From a virus, in IMG/VR virus record IMGVR_UViG_3300027805_000079, positions 1-25,682 of that record: a stretch of DNA of 25,682 nucleotides. One strand, written 5' to 3'. Positions within the stretch are counted from its first letter, which is position 1; the number at the start of each line of letters is the position of its first letter. The notes under the pieces are model-generated. The model did no database searches. It saw only the letters and a list, made by a program, of their open reading frames with translations, and was not told the DNA's origin. Shown one piece after another: positions 8,060 through 14,390 of the stretch. The translations under genes were made by a program, and so were the position numbers.

Positions 8060-8820
8060 CAAACAACTCTTTTTTGATGATCTTTATATAATGAATCGTC
8101 TGAGTATTTACCATTAAAATATCTTCTTCCAGACTGATGTGGCTTTGTTAAATCAGAACTATTTCTTTCTGCACTAAGAGCATGCAACTCCTTTAGCTCA
8201 TTATCTATAAGAGTTTTATCAAAATACTTTGAAACTAAATCTACATCAAATTTGTCGACAAAGTATCTAGGGACTGGTATAAATGCTCCCAAAGCATCTC
8301 CCTTTCTTACACTTACTTTAAAATTTGGAATTGTTATCTTAAGATTAAAAGTAAAATCACGTCTAATCTGGTCTGTTTCTATAACAGCCGTCATAGCAAC
8401 ACATCCTGGAATGAACATGTTTGGTGGCTGGATTGTCATTATATTTACTCCTGGAGGAGTCTTAAGAGCAAATCTATTTTGTATTGTAACTACGCCAGTG
8501 CTAAATCCAGACTTAATTGTTTGTTTGTCAGAATTATCGTCATTTAAAAATGTAAAGGTAATATCGTCTGCTTTATCATTTGATCCGTCCCAGACCATAT
8601 CAAAATCTCTTAATGACTTTATAACATATCCGTACTGATTTCCTATGTTTACTGGCAGACAATAATAAAAGTGCTCATTAAACCAATCCCTTTTTACTTT
8701 ACCCTTTAGGGAATCTATAATCTCGGTGTAAAATCCATCACCATAATCGTTTGGCACAACCAAAATTTTATCTTCTGGAACCTCATGACCTTCATCATTT
8801 ATGTAAACAAGATCTGTCAT
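8059..8820 (-). CDS. DUF6065-like protein, copy B
   Basis: 253 residues, soluble. It is homologous to the protein at 9383-10123: both have a KRDW/KRDF segment, a cysteine-proline segment (YYCLPVNIGNQYGY here, YICQPTTIINTHGW there), a following D(M/V).(I/V)VWDG strand, a central beta region with PN.F..G or PNYFVDG, and KITIPN.KVSVRKG / KITEPNKVVTFKKG. I recall this pattern as DUF6065, a family of unknown function often found near 2OG-Fe(II) oxygenases; the family name is from memory. Its direct partner gene upstream is a 2OG oxygenase. ATG at 8820 makes an ATGA overlap with that gene; an ATG at 8829 is the alternative. It is likely a partner or a second enzyme in the same modification. Confidence 0.7.
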   Translation of the reverse strand: MTDLVYINDEGHEVPEDKILVVPNDYGDGFYTEIIDSLKGKVKRDWFNEHFYYCLPVNIGNQYGYVIKSLRDFDMVWDGSNDKADDITFTFLNDDNSDKQTIKSGFSTGVVTIQNRFALKTPPGVNIMTIQPPNMFIPGCVAMTAVIETDQIRRDFTFNLKITIPNFKVSVRKGDALGAFIPVPRYFVDKFDVDLVSKYFDKTLIDNELKELHALSAERNSSDLTKPHQSGRRYFNGKYSDDSLYKDHQKRVV

Positions 8821-9383
8821 ATCTTCCATCCGTCAAAGTAATTTTTATCTCTTGTCCAAAACGTGGTGATAGTGTATCTTATTCCGCCTTCAACTTTTGA
8901 AACTCCATGAGTATGTTCCTTGTCACCACGATGAAATGCTAAAGATCCAGCTACTGGTGATATCTCAAAATCATGATCTGGGTAGTATGTTTTTCCTCCA
9001 GAATATTCATCATTTAAATAAAGAACTGATCCAAATTCTCTGTGATGAAACCACTCTGTACCATCAATGCTTTTCATGTCATCCCAATGTGGGTGCTGCT
9101 CCTGACCTGGAAACCAACGAACTATTTGCATTAAATCTGGGTACAGATCTTCTTTTATTCCGTAGAAGCCTTTGATTGCACTTCCAATTTCTTCTCTTAT
9201 GCCATAAAGAGCAATTCCCATAGATTTATCTATATTGTTATGTATATTAATAGCATTCAGACTTCTATTTTCCCAAAACTCTGTGCCGCCGTTTTCCCAT
9301 TTTTCTATACCCTTAACAAAATTTAAAATATAACTGCACTCATCTTTAGATAAAAAATTATCAATTACTTTTGGTTCAAACAT
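8817..9383 (-). CDS. 2OG-Fe(II) oxygenase B (prolyl-4-hydroxylase-like)
   Basis: 188 residues forming a complete double-stranded beta-helix dioxygenase of the prolyl-4-hydroxylase type. Visible metal ligands are His99 and Asp101 (HPHWDD) and distal His159 (HTHGV). Arg169, ten residues after the distal His in GGIRYTITTFW, would bind the 2-oxoglutarate carboxylate. YLNDEYSGGKTYYP matches the family YLN....GGeT.F motif. It hydroxylates an unknown substrate using Fe(II), O2 and 2-oxoglutarate. Start ATG at 9383 makes a TGATG junction and has GGAG five bases before it. It is the second of two such oxygenases; each is followed by a DUF6065-like gene. Confidence 0.88.
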   Translation of the reverse strand: MFEPKVIDNFLSKDECSYILNFVKGIEKWENGGTEFWENRSLNAINIHNNIDKSMGIALYGIREEIGSAIKGFYGIKEDLYPDLMQIVRWFPGQEQHPHWDDMKSIDGTEWFHHREFGSVLYLNDEYSGGKTYYPDHDFEISPVAGSLAFHRGDKEHTHGVSKVEGGIRYTITTFWTRDKNYFDGWKI

Positions 9384-10123
9384 CACGGCTCCATTAAATT
9401 TATTTTAAATACAGAATCTAAATATTTTTCATCATGTGGACCGACTCCCTTTTTATAAAAGTTGCCCCATGTCCAGTCTTCATTTTCTTCATAAAACTTA
9501 TGTCTTTTTTGAGCATAAGCATCAATTTTTGAAATAAGGTCTTTGTTTTCTGCCAGGTTTTCTATGGAGATACTTGTTGACTCTAAGAGATCTTTTGGAT
9601 AGTTATATATAAAAGCTATCGGAGTTCCCTTTTTAAATGTTACTACCTTATTTGGCTCTGTTATCTTCCAGCAAAAGTTCGCTTCTCCGTATGTATAGTA
9701 ATCAGATCTCCACAAAGCATTCATTGGCTTAACGCCATCTACAAAATAATTTGGAGAACCGCTCATCATAATATAATGATCTTTGTCTGTTTCAAAAAAA
9801 CAATTTAACTGAAAAGTTATTGTTCCACTACCAGTAAGTGTGCTTGCTATTCTCATTCCATCATAATACTCGCCACTTATAATCTTTACATGGCTTGGAT
9901 CTGGACTAATTACTCCATCCCAAACAATTTCCACATCGTGTGGCAACAAGAATTCCCATCCGTGTGTATTAATTATTGTTGTAGGCTGACAAATATAGCC
10001 GTGTGATTTATGCGTTTCTGATAAAAAATCTCTTTTTATAGATCCTTGCTTTACTTGATATGGAAATCTATTCGGATCTTGAGTCCACAGTTTTATAAAT
10101 TGGTGAGTCTTTTCTGTGTGCAT
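9383..10123 (-). CDS. DUF6065-like protein, copy A
   Basis: 246 residues, soluble, rich in Trp and Tyr, and a paralogue of the protein at 8059-8820 (shared segments described there). The C-terminal tail ends in a Trp-rich stretch, ENEDWTWGNFYKKGVG, absent from copy B. ATG at 10123 has a good GGAG with a 5-base spacer; the GTG two codons upstream is unlikely. The start lies 56 bases inside the preceding 2OG oxygenase gene, in a different frame, so the last 18 or so residues of that enzyme share DNA with this N-terminus. That is a long overlap for this genome and suggests the pair is co-translated. Function unknown; the repeated pairing with 2OG oxygenases is the best clue. Confidence 0.7.
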   Translation of the reverse strand: MHTEKTHQFIKLWTQDPNRFPYQVKQGSIKRDFLSETHKSHGYICQPTTIINTHGWEFLLPHDVEIVWDGVISPDPSHVKIISGEYYDGMRIASTLTGSGTITFQLNCFFETDKDHYIMMSGSPNYFVDGVKPMNALWRSDYYTYGEANFCWKITEPNKVVTFKKGTPIAFIYNYPKDLLESTSISIENLAENKDLISKIDAYAQKRHKFYEENEDWTWGNFYKKGVGPHDEKYLDSVFKINLMEP

Positions 10124-10715
10124 AATCACTCCAATCTGTCATGCATACAATTGAATATTTTATTCCAGACTTAACTGGAACAGAAGCATGAGAATAAATA
10201 TACGAGGATGGAAATAGTATCAAATCACCAGCTTCTGGCTTAATATTTAAATTAAAATTATCAAAGTACAGTTCTCCGCCTTCATAGTCGTCATTGACAT
10301 ATCCTACAGTGGAAACAGTACATCTATATGGCTCTCCATCATCAGTATGAACCTCAAACTTTTCTCCAGGACCATACTTTACCATATTTAAAGCACCAAT
10401 AAACTTAACAGTTACTGAAAACATGGTTTCATAGTCATTAAGACATTCTCTTATTGATGAGTGAACTAAGTCATGCATATCCATAAGATCTGAATTATCA
10501 TTATTTTTTTCACCTAGTAGTTCTTTTGTGTAAATAAAATCTTGACAATTTCTGCTATTATTATCTGTCTGGAAATATCCAACTCTTGCACCACGCCACT
10601 TAAATTGCTTTGAATCGTCACCTAAAGATTTTTCAAGTCTTTCTACCATATTCCATTCTTTTTTAATTGCATTTTTATATGCAACAATTCCTGGACCAAG
10701 GATTGTCTTTTCCAT
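10068..10715 (-). CDS. 2OG-Fe(II) oxygenase A (prolyl-4-hydroxylase-like)
   Basis: 215 residues with the 2OG-Fe(II) dioxygenase signature: His123 and Asp125 (HTDDGEPYR), distal His176 (YSHASVPV), and Lys186 exactly ten residues later in SGIKYSIV. Most bacterial relatives have Arg at that site. Lys is what animal collagen prolyl-4-hydroxylase uses to bind 2-oxoglutarate. YVNDDYEGGELYF matches the family GGeL.F motif. The N-terminal 90 residues contain YKNAIKKEWNMVERLE and an asparagine-rich loop. Start ATG at 10715 follows AGGAAAG. It overlaps the next gene by 56 bases. Related enzymes are common in cyanophages, where substrates are unknown. The substrate here is also unknown; a protein proline or a glycan/lipid are possible. 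Confidence 0.88.
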   Translation of the reverse strand: MEKTILGPGIVAYKNAIKKEWNMVERLEKSLGDDSKQFKWRGARVGYFQTDNNSRNCQDFIYTKELLGEKNNDNSDLMDMHDLVHSSIRECLNDYETMFSVTVKFIGALNMVKYGPGEKFEVHTDDGEPYRCTVSTVGYVNDDYEGGELYFDNFNLNIKPEAGDLILFPSSYIYSHASVPVKSGIKYSIVCMTDWSDYAHRKDSPIYKTVDSRSE

Positions 10716-10716
10716 A

Positions 10717-10941
10717 CTACCACTTTCCTAGCGGGCATTTAGCTGCCTCTAATTTTGTTTTTACAGTCATAAAACAACCGCATTTTTGACATCTATTTGT
10801 ATGAGCTGTTAAAAATTCACATGACTTGCAGGTATCAAATCTGGCACTTGAGACTTCATCTGTTGTTTGTCTTGTTGCTGGATTTAATAAATCTAACGGA
10901 GTAACTCCATTTTTTGCTTTATACTCAGACCATCTGCTCAC
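10717..10941 (-). CDS. Small zinc-ribbon protein
   Basis: 74 residues. Six cysteines in the pattern C-x2-C (38, 41), C-x2-C-x-C (51, 54, 56) and Cys69 in CPLGKW form a probable zinc ribbon in the second half; the first half is a short helical arm. I have seen similar tails (CGCFM, CPLGKW) in phage proteins beside 2OG oxygenases, but I recall no tested function. The start is GTG at 10941, directly abutting the TAA of the upstream gene. The stop is one base before the next start, so it is tightly co-expressed with oxygenase A. It may be an adaptor or a metal-binding regulator; no DNA-binding motif is visible beyond the ribbon. Confidence 0.75.
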   Translation of the reverse strand: MSRWSEYKAKNGVTPLDLLNPATRQTTDEVSSARFDTCKSCEFLTAHTNRCQKCGCFMTVKTKLEAAKCPLGKW

Positions 10942-11331
10942 TTATTCATACCATTCTGGATATCCAGTCATATCCCTATTAGTTATAATAAACTTTTCGC
11001 CATCAAATTTAGCATATGGCGATTGAACATATCTTCCATATGGATATTTTTCTAGATCAACAACTTGAGGCTCGCTTAGCAATATACTACCAAAATACTC
11101 TGTTGTTTGCAAGTCTTCGAGTACCTCGCCGTTTTTCATGAACCTTACTGTAAGTCCATCATGCTCAGGGTACTGATCTGATATATCTATAACCTCATCA
11201 GATTCTGTAAACATTGGTACATACTGAATATCTACTGCTATGTCATAAAGACAGTCACCGTCTATAACCCACACAAGGGCTGCGCCGTCTGATCCAGCAA
11301 TAAATTCATCTAATTTTTCATCTGTAAGCAT
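10942..11331 (-). CDS. Hypothetical protein, first gene after the consensus promoter
   Basis: 129 residues, acidic (many Asp and Glu) and soluble. The middle has SDEVIDISDQYPEHDGLTVRFMKNGEVLED and the end has an aromatic tail, YAKFDGEKFIITNRDMTG, that resembles the small beta-hairpin repeats (..yaKFDGekF..) found in tail-fibre chaperone-like proteins. I do not recognise a family. The start is firm: AAAAGGAAA precedes the ATG by five bases. It is the first gene downstream of a perfect TTGACA/TATAAT promoter, so it and the modification genes that follow are probably one transcription unit. It might be a chaperone for the PASTA-PPVFT protein encoded just upstream. Confidence 0.7.
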   Translation of the reverse strand: MLTDEKLDEFIAGSDGAALVWVIDGDCLYDIAVDIQYVPMFTESDEVIDISDQYPEHDGLTVRFMKNGEVLEDLQTTEYFGSILLSEPQVVDLEKYPYGRYVQSPYAKFDGEKFIITNRDMTGYPEWYE

Positions 11332-11351
11332 ATAAGTTTCCTTTTTATTTT

Positions 11352-11381
11352 ATTATATCAAAATTAACCAGATATTGTCAA
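11352..11381 (-). promoter_or_regulatory. Consensus sigma-70 promoter of the modification cassette
   Basis: On the minus strand there is TTGACA (11381-11376), an 18-base spacer, and TATAAT (11357-11352). Both hexamers match the consensus perfectly. The -35 begins three bases after the stop codon of the PASTA gene and the whole promoter lies in the 52-base gap. Transcription would begin near 11345 and give a leader of about 14 bases that is mostly the AAAAGGAAA ribosome site. A fully consensus promoter inside a structural-gene run suggests the cassette is also expressed early by host RNA polymerase. Confidence 0.78.
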
Positions 11382-11383
11382 TT

Positions 11384-12853
11384 TTAAATGTATAAGCATC
11401 TGTATGAAGATCCACTACAAGCGGCTCCAGAACCACAATATCCTGTATCGCATCCACGAGAACCACATGCTCCAGTTCTAGTATCTAGAGATGTACATGT
11501 AGTACCGTTTGTAGACGTAAATACTGGAGGCGCTGTAAATACTGGAGGAGCGGTGAAGACTGGAGGAGGAGTAAATACTGGTGGAGGAGTAAATACAGGT
11601 GGTGCTGTAAACACAGGTGGTGCGGTAAACACAGGTGGTGCGGTAAACACTGGTGGTGGGGTAAACACTGGTGGTGGGGTAAATACAGGAGGAGCTGTAA
11701 ACACTGGTGGGGCGGTGAAGACTGGAGGTGTAGGTGTACATGTAGCCTGAGTTGGTGTTGATGGATATCCAGTTCCGTAAATAATATTTACATTTGAAAG
11801 AGATCCACAATTATCTCCAAACCACTCCTGGACCCTTGCTGCAGAAACAGTGCTTGAATAGTTGGTAGCAACACCGTCGCAGCATGCTCTTCCCCAATAA
11901 CCCTGGACTGTAGTAAATACAGGCGGAGGTGTAAATACTGGAGGAGCGGTGAAGACTGGAGGCGCAGTAAATACTGGTGGGCTAACTGTAAATACAGGTG
12001 GTGCAGTAAATACAGGTGGTGGACCTGTAAAGACGGGAGGAGGTGCTGTGAATACTGGAGGTGCAGTAAATACGGGAGGTGGACCTGTAAAGACGGGAGG
12101 AGGTGCTGTGAATACTGGAGGTGCAGTAAATACGGGAGGTGGTGGAGTAAAGACAGGTGGTGGTGCAACATAAACAATCTTAGTTAAATAAACTGGAGAT
12201 GCAAATGGGTGCAAAGTTGTGGGTATTGGAACCTGTGAAGAAATTAAGCCATTAAGGTCAATGTATGTTTGTGATGATCCAGTATTATTTGTAACTGATA
12301 TATTTGTAAATAAAGCGGAATTAAGCAAAAGCCTTGCTTCTGCTTCAGTTTTATTAATTACATCTGGCAATAAGCCTTCAGTGGCTGGAATATAGTTTCC
12401 TACAGTAAGAGTTACATTACTTCCTGCTGGAAGTTGAACTGGGGGTTCTGGATTTTGAGATAAAACTATATCCTGATTGTTTACATTTTGAGTGGGAACG
12501 GTAATAATAGTATATGTAAGTAGTGATGATGTAAGTGTTGCTGCCGCTACATTTTTATTTGTGCCAACAACATATGGAACAGTTACTGCCGCAAGGGTTC
12601 GAACTGTGTATTCGATCTTTGTTTTAAATCTGATTCTTTTTCCAGAAGGAACTGCCTGTGAAATGACAACTCCGCCAGTTCCAGATGTATCAACAAAATA
12701 TTTTTCATCTGGTCTCAAACCTTGACCATCAAGGGTAGCTTGTGCAATAACATTGTTTAGACCAACTAGATTTGGTACTATTACACGAGCATACGGAACA
12801 TTTAAATGTTCTACCTGTTGATTTTTATCCTTGGGAAAAGACTGGACGGCCAA
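11384..12853 (-). CDS. PASTA-domain, PPVFT-repeat virion protein
   Basis: 489 residues. Three PASTA-like repeats occupy about 24-86, 90-152 and 158-228 (VIVPNLVGLN, VTVPYVVGTN and LLPDVINKTEAEA starts; SQ..P.G ends). PASTA domains bind peptidoglycan stem peptides or muropeptides in PknB kinases and PBPs. Then come 13 PPVFT repeats (230-314), a cysteine island (318-372, with Cys324, 325, 349, 372), 12 more PPVFT repeats (375-446) and a Cys-rich tail (six Cys in 447-489). No signal peptide or membrane helix is present. The start is TTG at 12853, supported by GGGAG six bases upstream; no ATG occurs nearby. It ends the fibre block. Probable role: cell-wall-contacting fibre or spike. The PPVFT segments may be stiff polyproline rods and are plausible hydroxylation or glycosylation targets. 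Confidence 0.8.
   Translation of the reverse strand: MAVQSFPKDKNQQVEHLNVPYARVIVPNLVGLNNVIAQATLDGQGLRPDEKYFVDTSGTGGVVISQAVPSGKRIRFKTKIEYTVRTLAAVTVPYVVGTNKNVAAATLTSSLLTYTIITVPTQNVNNQDIVLSQNPEPPVQLPAGSNVTLTVGNYIPATEGLLPDVINKTEAEARLLLNSALFTNISVTNNTGSSQTYIDLNGLISSQVPIPTTLHPFASPVYLTKIVYVAPPPVFTPPPPVFTAPPVFTAPPPVFTGPPPVFTAPPVFTAPPPVFTGPPPVFTAPPVFTVSPPVFTAPPVFTAPPVFTPPPVFTTVQGYWGRACCDGVATNYSSTVSAARVQEWFGDNCGSLSNVNIIYGTGYPSTPTQATCTPTPPVFTAPPVFTAPPVFTPPPVFTPPPVFTAPPVFTAPPVFTAPPVFTPPPVFTPPPVFTAPPVFTAPPVFTSTNGTTCTSLDTRTGACGSRGCDTGYCGSGAACSGSSYRCLYI
11516..11731 (-). repeat. PPVFT-coding repeat block 2
   Basis: Twelve in-frame units of 6 residues (A/P/T-P-P-V-F-T, 18 bases each) encode the second polyproline rod of the PASTA protein. 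Codons vary between units (ggc, gga, ggt on the plus strand), so most copies are not recent. The four core units PPPVFT-PPPVFT-APPVFT-APPVFT occur twice in the block. Confidence 0.85.
11912..12166 (-). repeat. PPVFT-coding repeat block 1
   Basis: Thirteen units of 6-7 residues (for example APPVFT, GPPPVFT, VSPPVFT) encode the first polyproline rod of the PASTA protein. The right part of the block includes a perfect 60-base tandem duplication, listed separately. The units are less regular than block 2, with extra prolines giving PPP and PPPP. Confidence 0.85.
12021..12140 (-). repeat. Perfect 60-bp tandem duplication within the PPVFT block
   Basis: Bases 12021-12080 and 12081-12140 are identical. 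The unit codes 20 residues (three PPVFT-type motifs), so copy number can change without frameshift. Perfect identity, against the divergence of the neighbouring units, indicates a recent duplication by slippage or unequal recombination. Confidence 0.95.
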
Positions 12854-12867
12854 AGTAGTCTCCCATT

Positions 12868-13203
12868 TTATTCTGTACCGTCTTCAACGATTCCAGATAT
12901 TGTAATATTAACCGCTCCAGATATTGATGCTCTTGCATGTAGCTTATCCAAGACATTCAAAACCTGAACAATATCTGCTACTAAAGTTGAGTTGGCTTCA
13001 ATTTCTACATCCTGCATAATAGCATTTGTTGATGATGGGGTTCCAGAAAATGGGGTTATTGCAATTCTAACGCTTGCTGCAGTTCCAGTAACATTTGAAA
13101 GCAGGATCTGCTTAACAATTGTTTTTTGCTCGGCAATATAAATAGACTGATATGCATCAATCAGGTTATATGGACCAACTATTCTGGTTGGTACGTATGC
13201 CAT
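12868..13203 (-). CDS. Small beta-rich fibre-associated protein, copy B
   Basis: 111 residues, predicted almost all beta strand, with no signal peptide. It shares a strand pattern with the 105-residue protein at 18038-18355: a Y.....(t/d)IV... opening strand, a .(L/F).N.T..AA.V.(I/V) strand, a middle ..(I/V)....S..A.D...VLN segment and a terminal ..(V/I).ISG(I/V)V strand. The start has TAGGAGAT before the ATG. It lies between the LamG and PASTA genes, while its relative precedes a glycine-rich adhesin. I read it as a small beta-sandwich decoration or collar that joins a fibre to its tip. Function is inferred only from composition and position; homology between the two copies is remote. Confidence 0.65.
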   Translation of the reverse strand: MAYVPTRIVGPYNLIDAYQSIYIAEQKTIVKQILLSNVTGTAASVRIAITPFSGTPSSTNAIMQDVEIEANSTLVADIVQVLNVLDKLHARASISGAVNITISGIVEDGTE

Positions 13204-13215
13204 TTTATCTCCTAA

Positions 13216-13947
13216 CTAAACTACTTGCCACTTAATAGCAAGTGAAGTTTCTACAAGTGTTATTTCTGCTGGTGACAATACTCTGTTAAATATAGCAATC
13301 TCTCCAACTGATATATTAGAGAAAGATGAAAGATAACGTGCAATTGATTGTCCAGTCATTGAAGAGATTGATGCTGTTCCAGCACCAGATGCTTCTTCAA
13401 CTTTATTTCTTCTCAAAAACTTTTCTTGGCTAAGAGAATCATATGTCATAACAAACATTTCTGTTGTTCCAGTTGAAACGTTAGGAATAATTGCGTTGAG
13501 ATCATCTGAACCAAAACCAAATTTGAATGAAGTTGCTGAGTTATATCCTATCTGAAGGTTTGTTCTTGCAATTCCGCCTTGACCTCCAATAACCCACTTT
13601 TGAATTGGTGTATCTGGTCTATTACAAACAATAACAATTGTCATTGATGATGTGTTTAGGAACGATAGAGTACCATCTCCCATAAGCATAAAGTCATTTG
13701 AGCCATCGTGTACAACACCGACTTTTCCACCTACTGTATTGAGTGTATATTTTGGTTGCTGATTAGATGTTGCTTGAGCTGCGTGTCTTGAAAATCCTGA
13801 ACGATCTCTCCACTGAGAAACATCATTTGTTGCATTTTTTGTAAATGTATTTCCAGCATCGCCATCATAGTGCATCTGTAAACCAGTAGTTACTGGAAAT
13901 GATGCTCTATTGTTTGTTCTAAAGTTAAATAATACGTGAGGAAGCAT
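13216..13947 (-). CDS. LamG/concanavalin-like fibre protein
   Basis: 243 residues forming one LamG-type jelly roll. The opening LQMHYDGDAGNTF, then VSQWRDRSGFSRHAAQ, GVVHDGSNDFM, SSMTIVIVCNRPD, TEMFVMTYD and the closing VGEIAIFNRVLSPAEITLVE are all classic for LamG-3 domains, which bind glycans in many phage fibres. There is almost no N-terminal extension (25 residues), so it must attach to another fibre part. GAAGGGGG lies five bases before the ATG, and the stop of the chaperone-like gene upstream abuts the start. It probably forms a receptor-binding head of the third fibre array. Confidence 0.8.
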   Translation of the reverse strand: MLPHVLFNFRTNNRASFPVTTGLQMHYDGDAGNTFTKNATNDVSQWRDRSGFSRHAAQATSNQQPKYTLNTVGGKVGVVHDGSNDFMLMGDGTLSFLNTSSMTIVIVCNRPDTPIQKWVIGGQGGIARTNLQIGYNSATSFKFGFGSDDLNAIIPNVSTGTTEMFVMTYDSLSQEKFLRRNKVEEASGAGTASISSMTGQSIARYLSSFSNISVGEIAIFNRVLSPAEITLVETSLAIKWQVV

Positions 13948-14382
13948 TTAAGCCCCCTTCACAGGATCCTTGGGCCAGACAACATCTGCAGGTGTTTTAG
14001 CTGATGTAATGTCACGAAGTGCAGCACGATACTCTGCATACTTCTTAGTCATTGCTGGATCAAGAGTATCTGCTAGTTGAGTCCAATCGGTCTTTGTTAG
14101 CAAGTCATTTCTTTTTACTTTGATTCTAGCCCACGCTAGATCTGCTGATAGTGCCTTTACTTCTACTCCTACTACTTTATTTCCCTTGAGAATCTTTGGA
14201 GTTTCAAGATAAACAAGCTCTTCTGTGTCCTCATTGTAATCTAAAGTCATCTGTACTTCTGTAACATTATTTAGAGTTAGCCATTCCTGGTCTGGACCAG
14301 TTGCTGCAAAAGAGACTGAAGGGAATAGCTCTGTTAGTGAACCTGCCTTTGATACTTTTCCATCTTCTAGAATTGCGTACAT
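13948..14382 (-). CDS. Tail-fibre-assembly chaperone-like protein
   Basis: 144 residues. The N-terminal part contains SLTELFPSVSFAATGPDQEWL, matching the FP..SF...GP...wl pattern of phage fibre-accessory proteins. The C-terminal 60 residues contain RIKVKRNDLLTKTDW, a Y..YRAALRDIT helix and a terminal VVWPKDP, which is the usual layout of phage tail-fibre-assembly proteins (R..LL..tDW....Y..YR.aLRd......WP..P). Such chaperones help fibre subunits trimerise and often sit just after the fibre they serve. Here the preceding genes are a fibre tip and two glycine-rich adhesins. GGAG with a 5-base spacer supports the start. A similar C-terminal domain occurs in the protein at 18727-19119. Confidence 0.75.
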   Translation of the reverse strand: MYAILEDGKVSKAGSLTELFPSVSFAATGPDQEWLTLNNVTEVQMTLDYNEDTEELVYLETPKILKGNKVVGVEVKALSADLAWARIKVKRNDLLTKTDWTQLADTLDPAMTKKYAEYRAALRDITSAKTPADVVWPKDPVKGA

Positions 14383-14390
14383 TATATCTC

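Noticed and set aside
11516-12166. CRISPR-like short repeats
   Set aside because: The 18-21 base units have no constant repeat/spacer alternation, keep the reading frame, and code PPVFT.
11388-12173. Plus-strand frames with NTGGG/KTGGG repeats, and other-frame Ser/Tyr/Thr repeat proteins
   Set aside because: They are mirror images of the PPVFT codon repeats. The PPVFT frame is the one linked to PASTA domains, a ribosome site and a proper stop.
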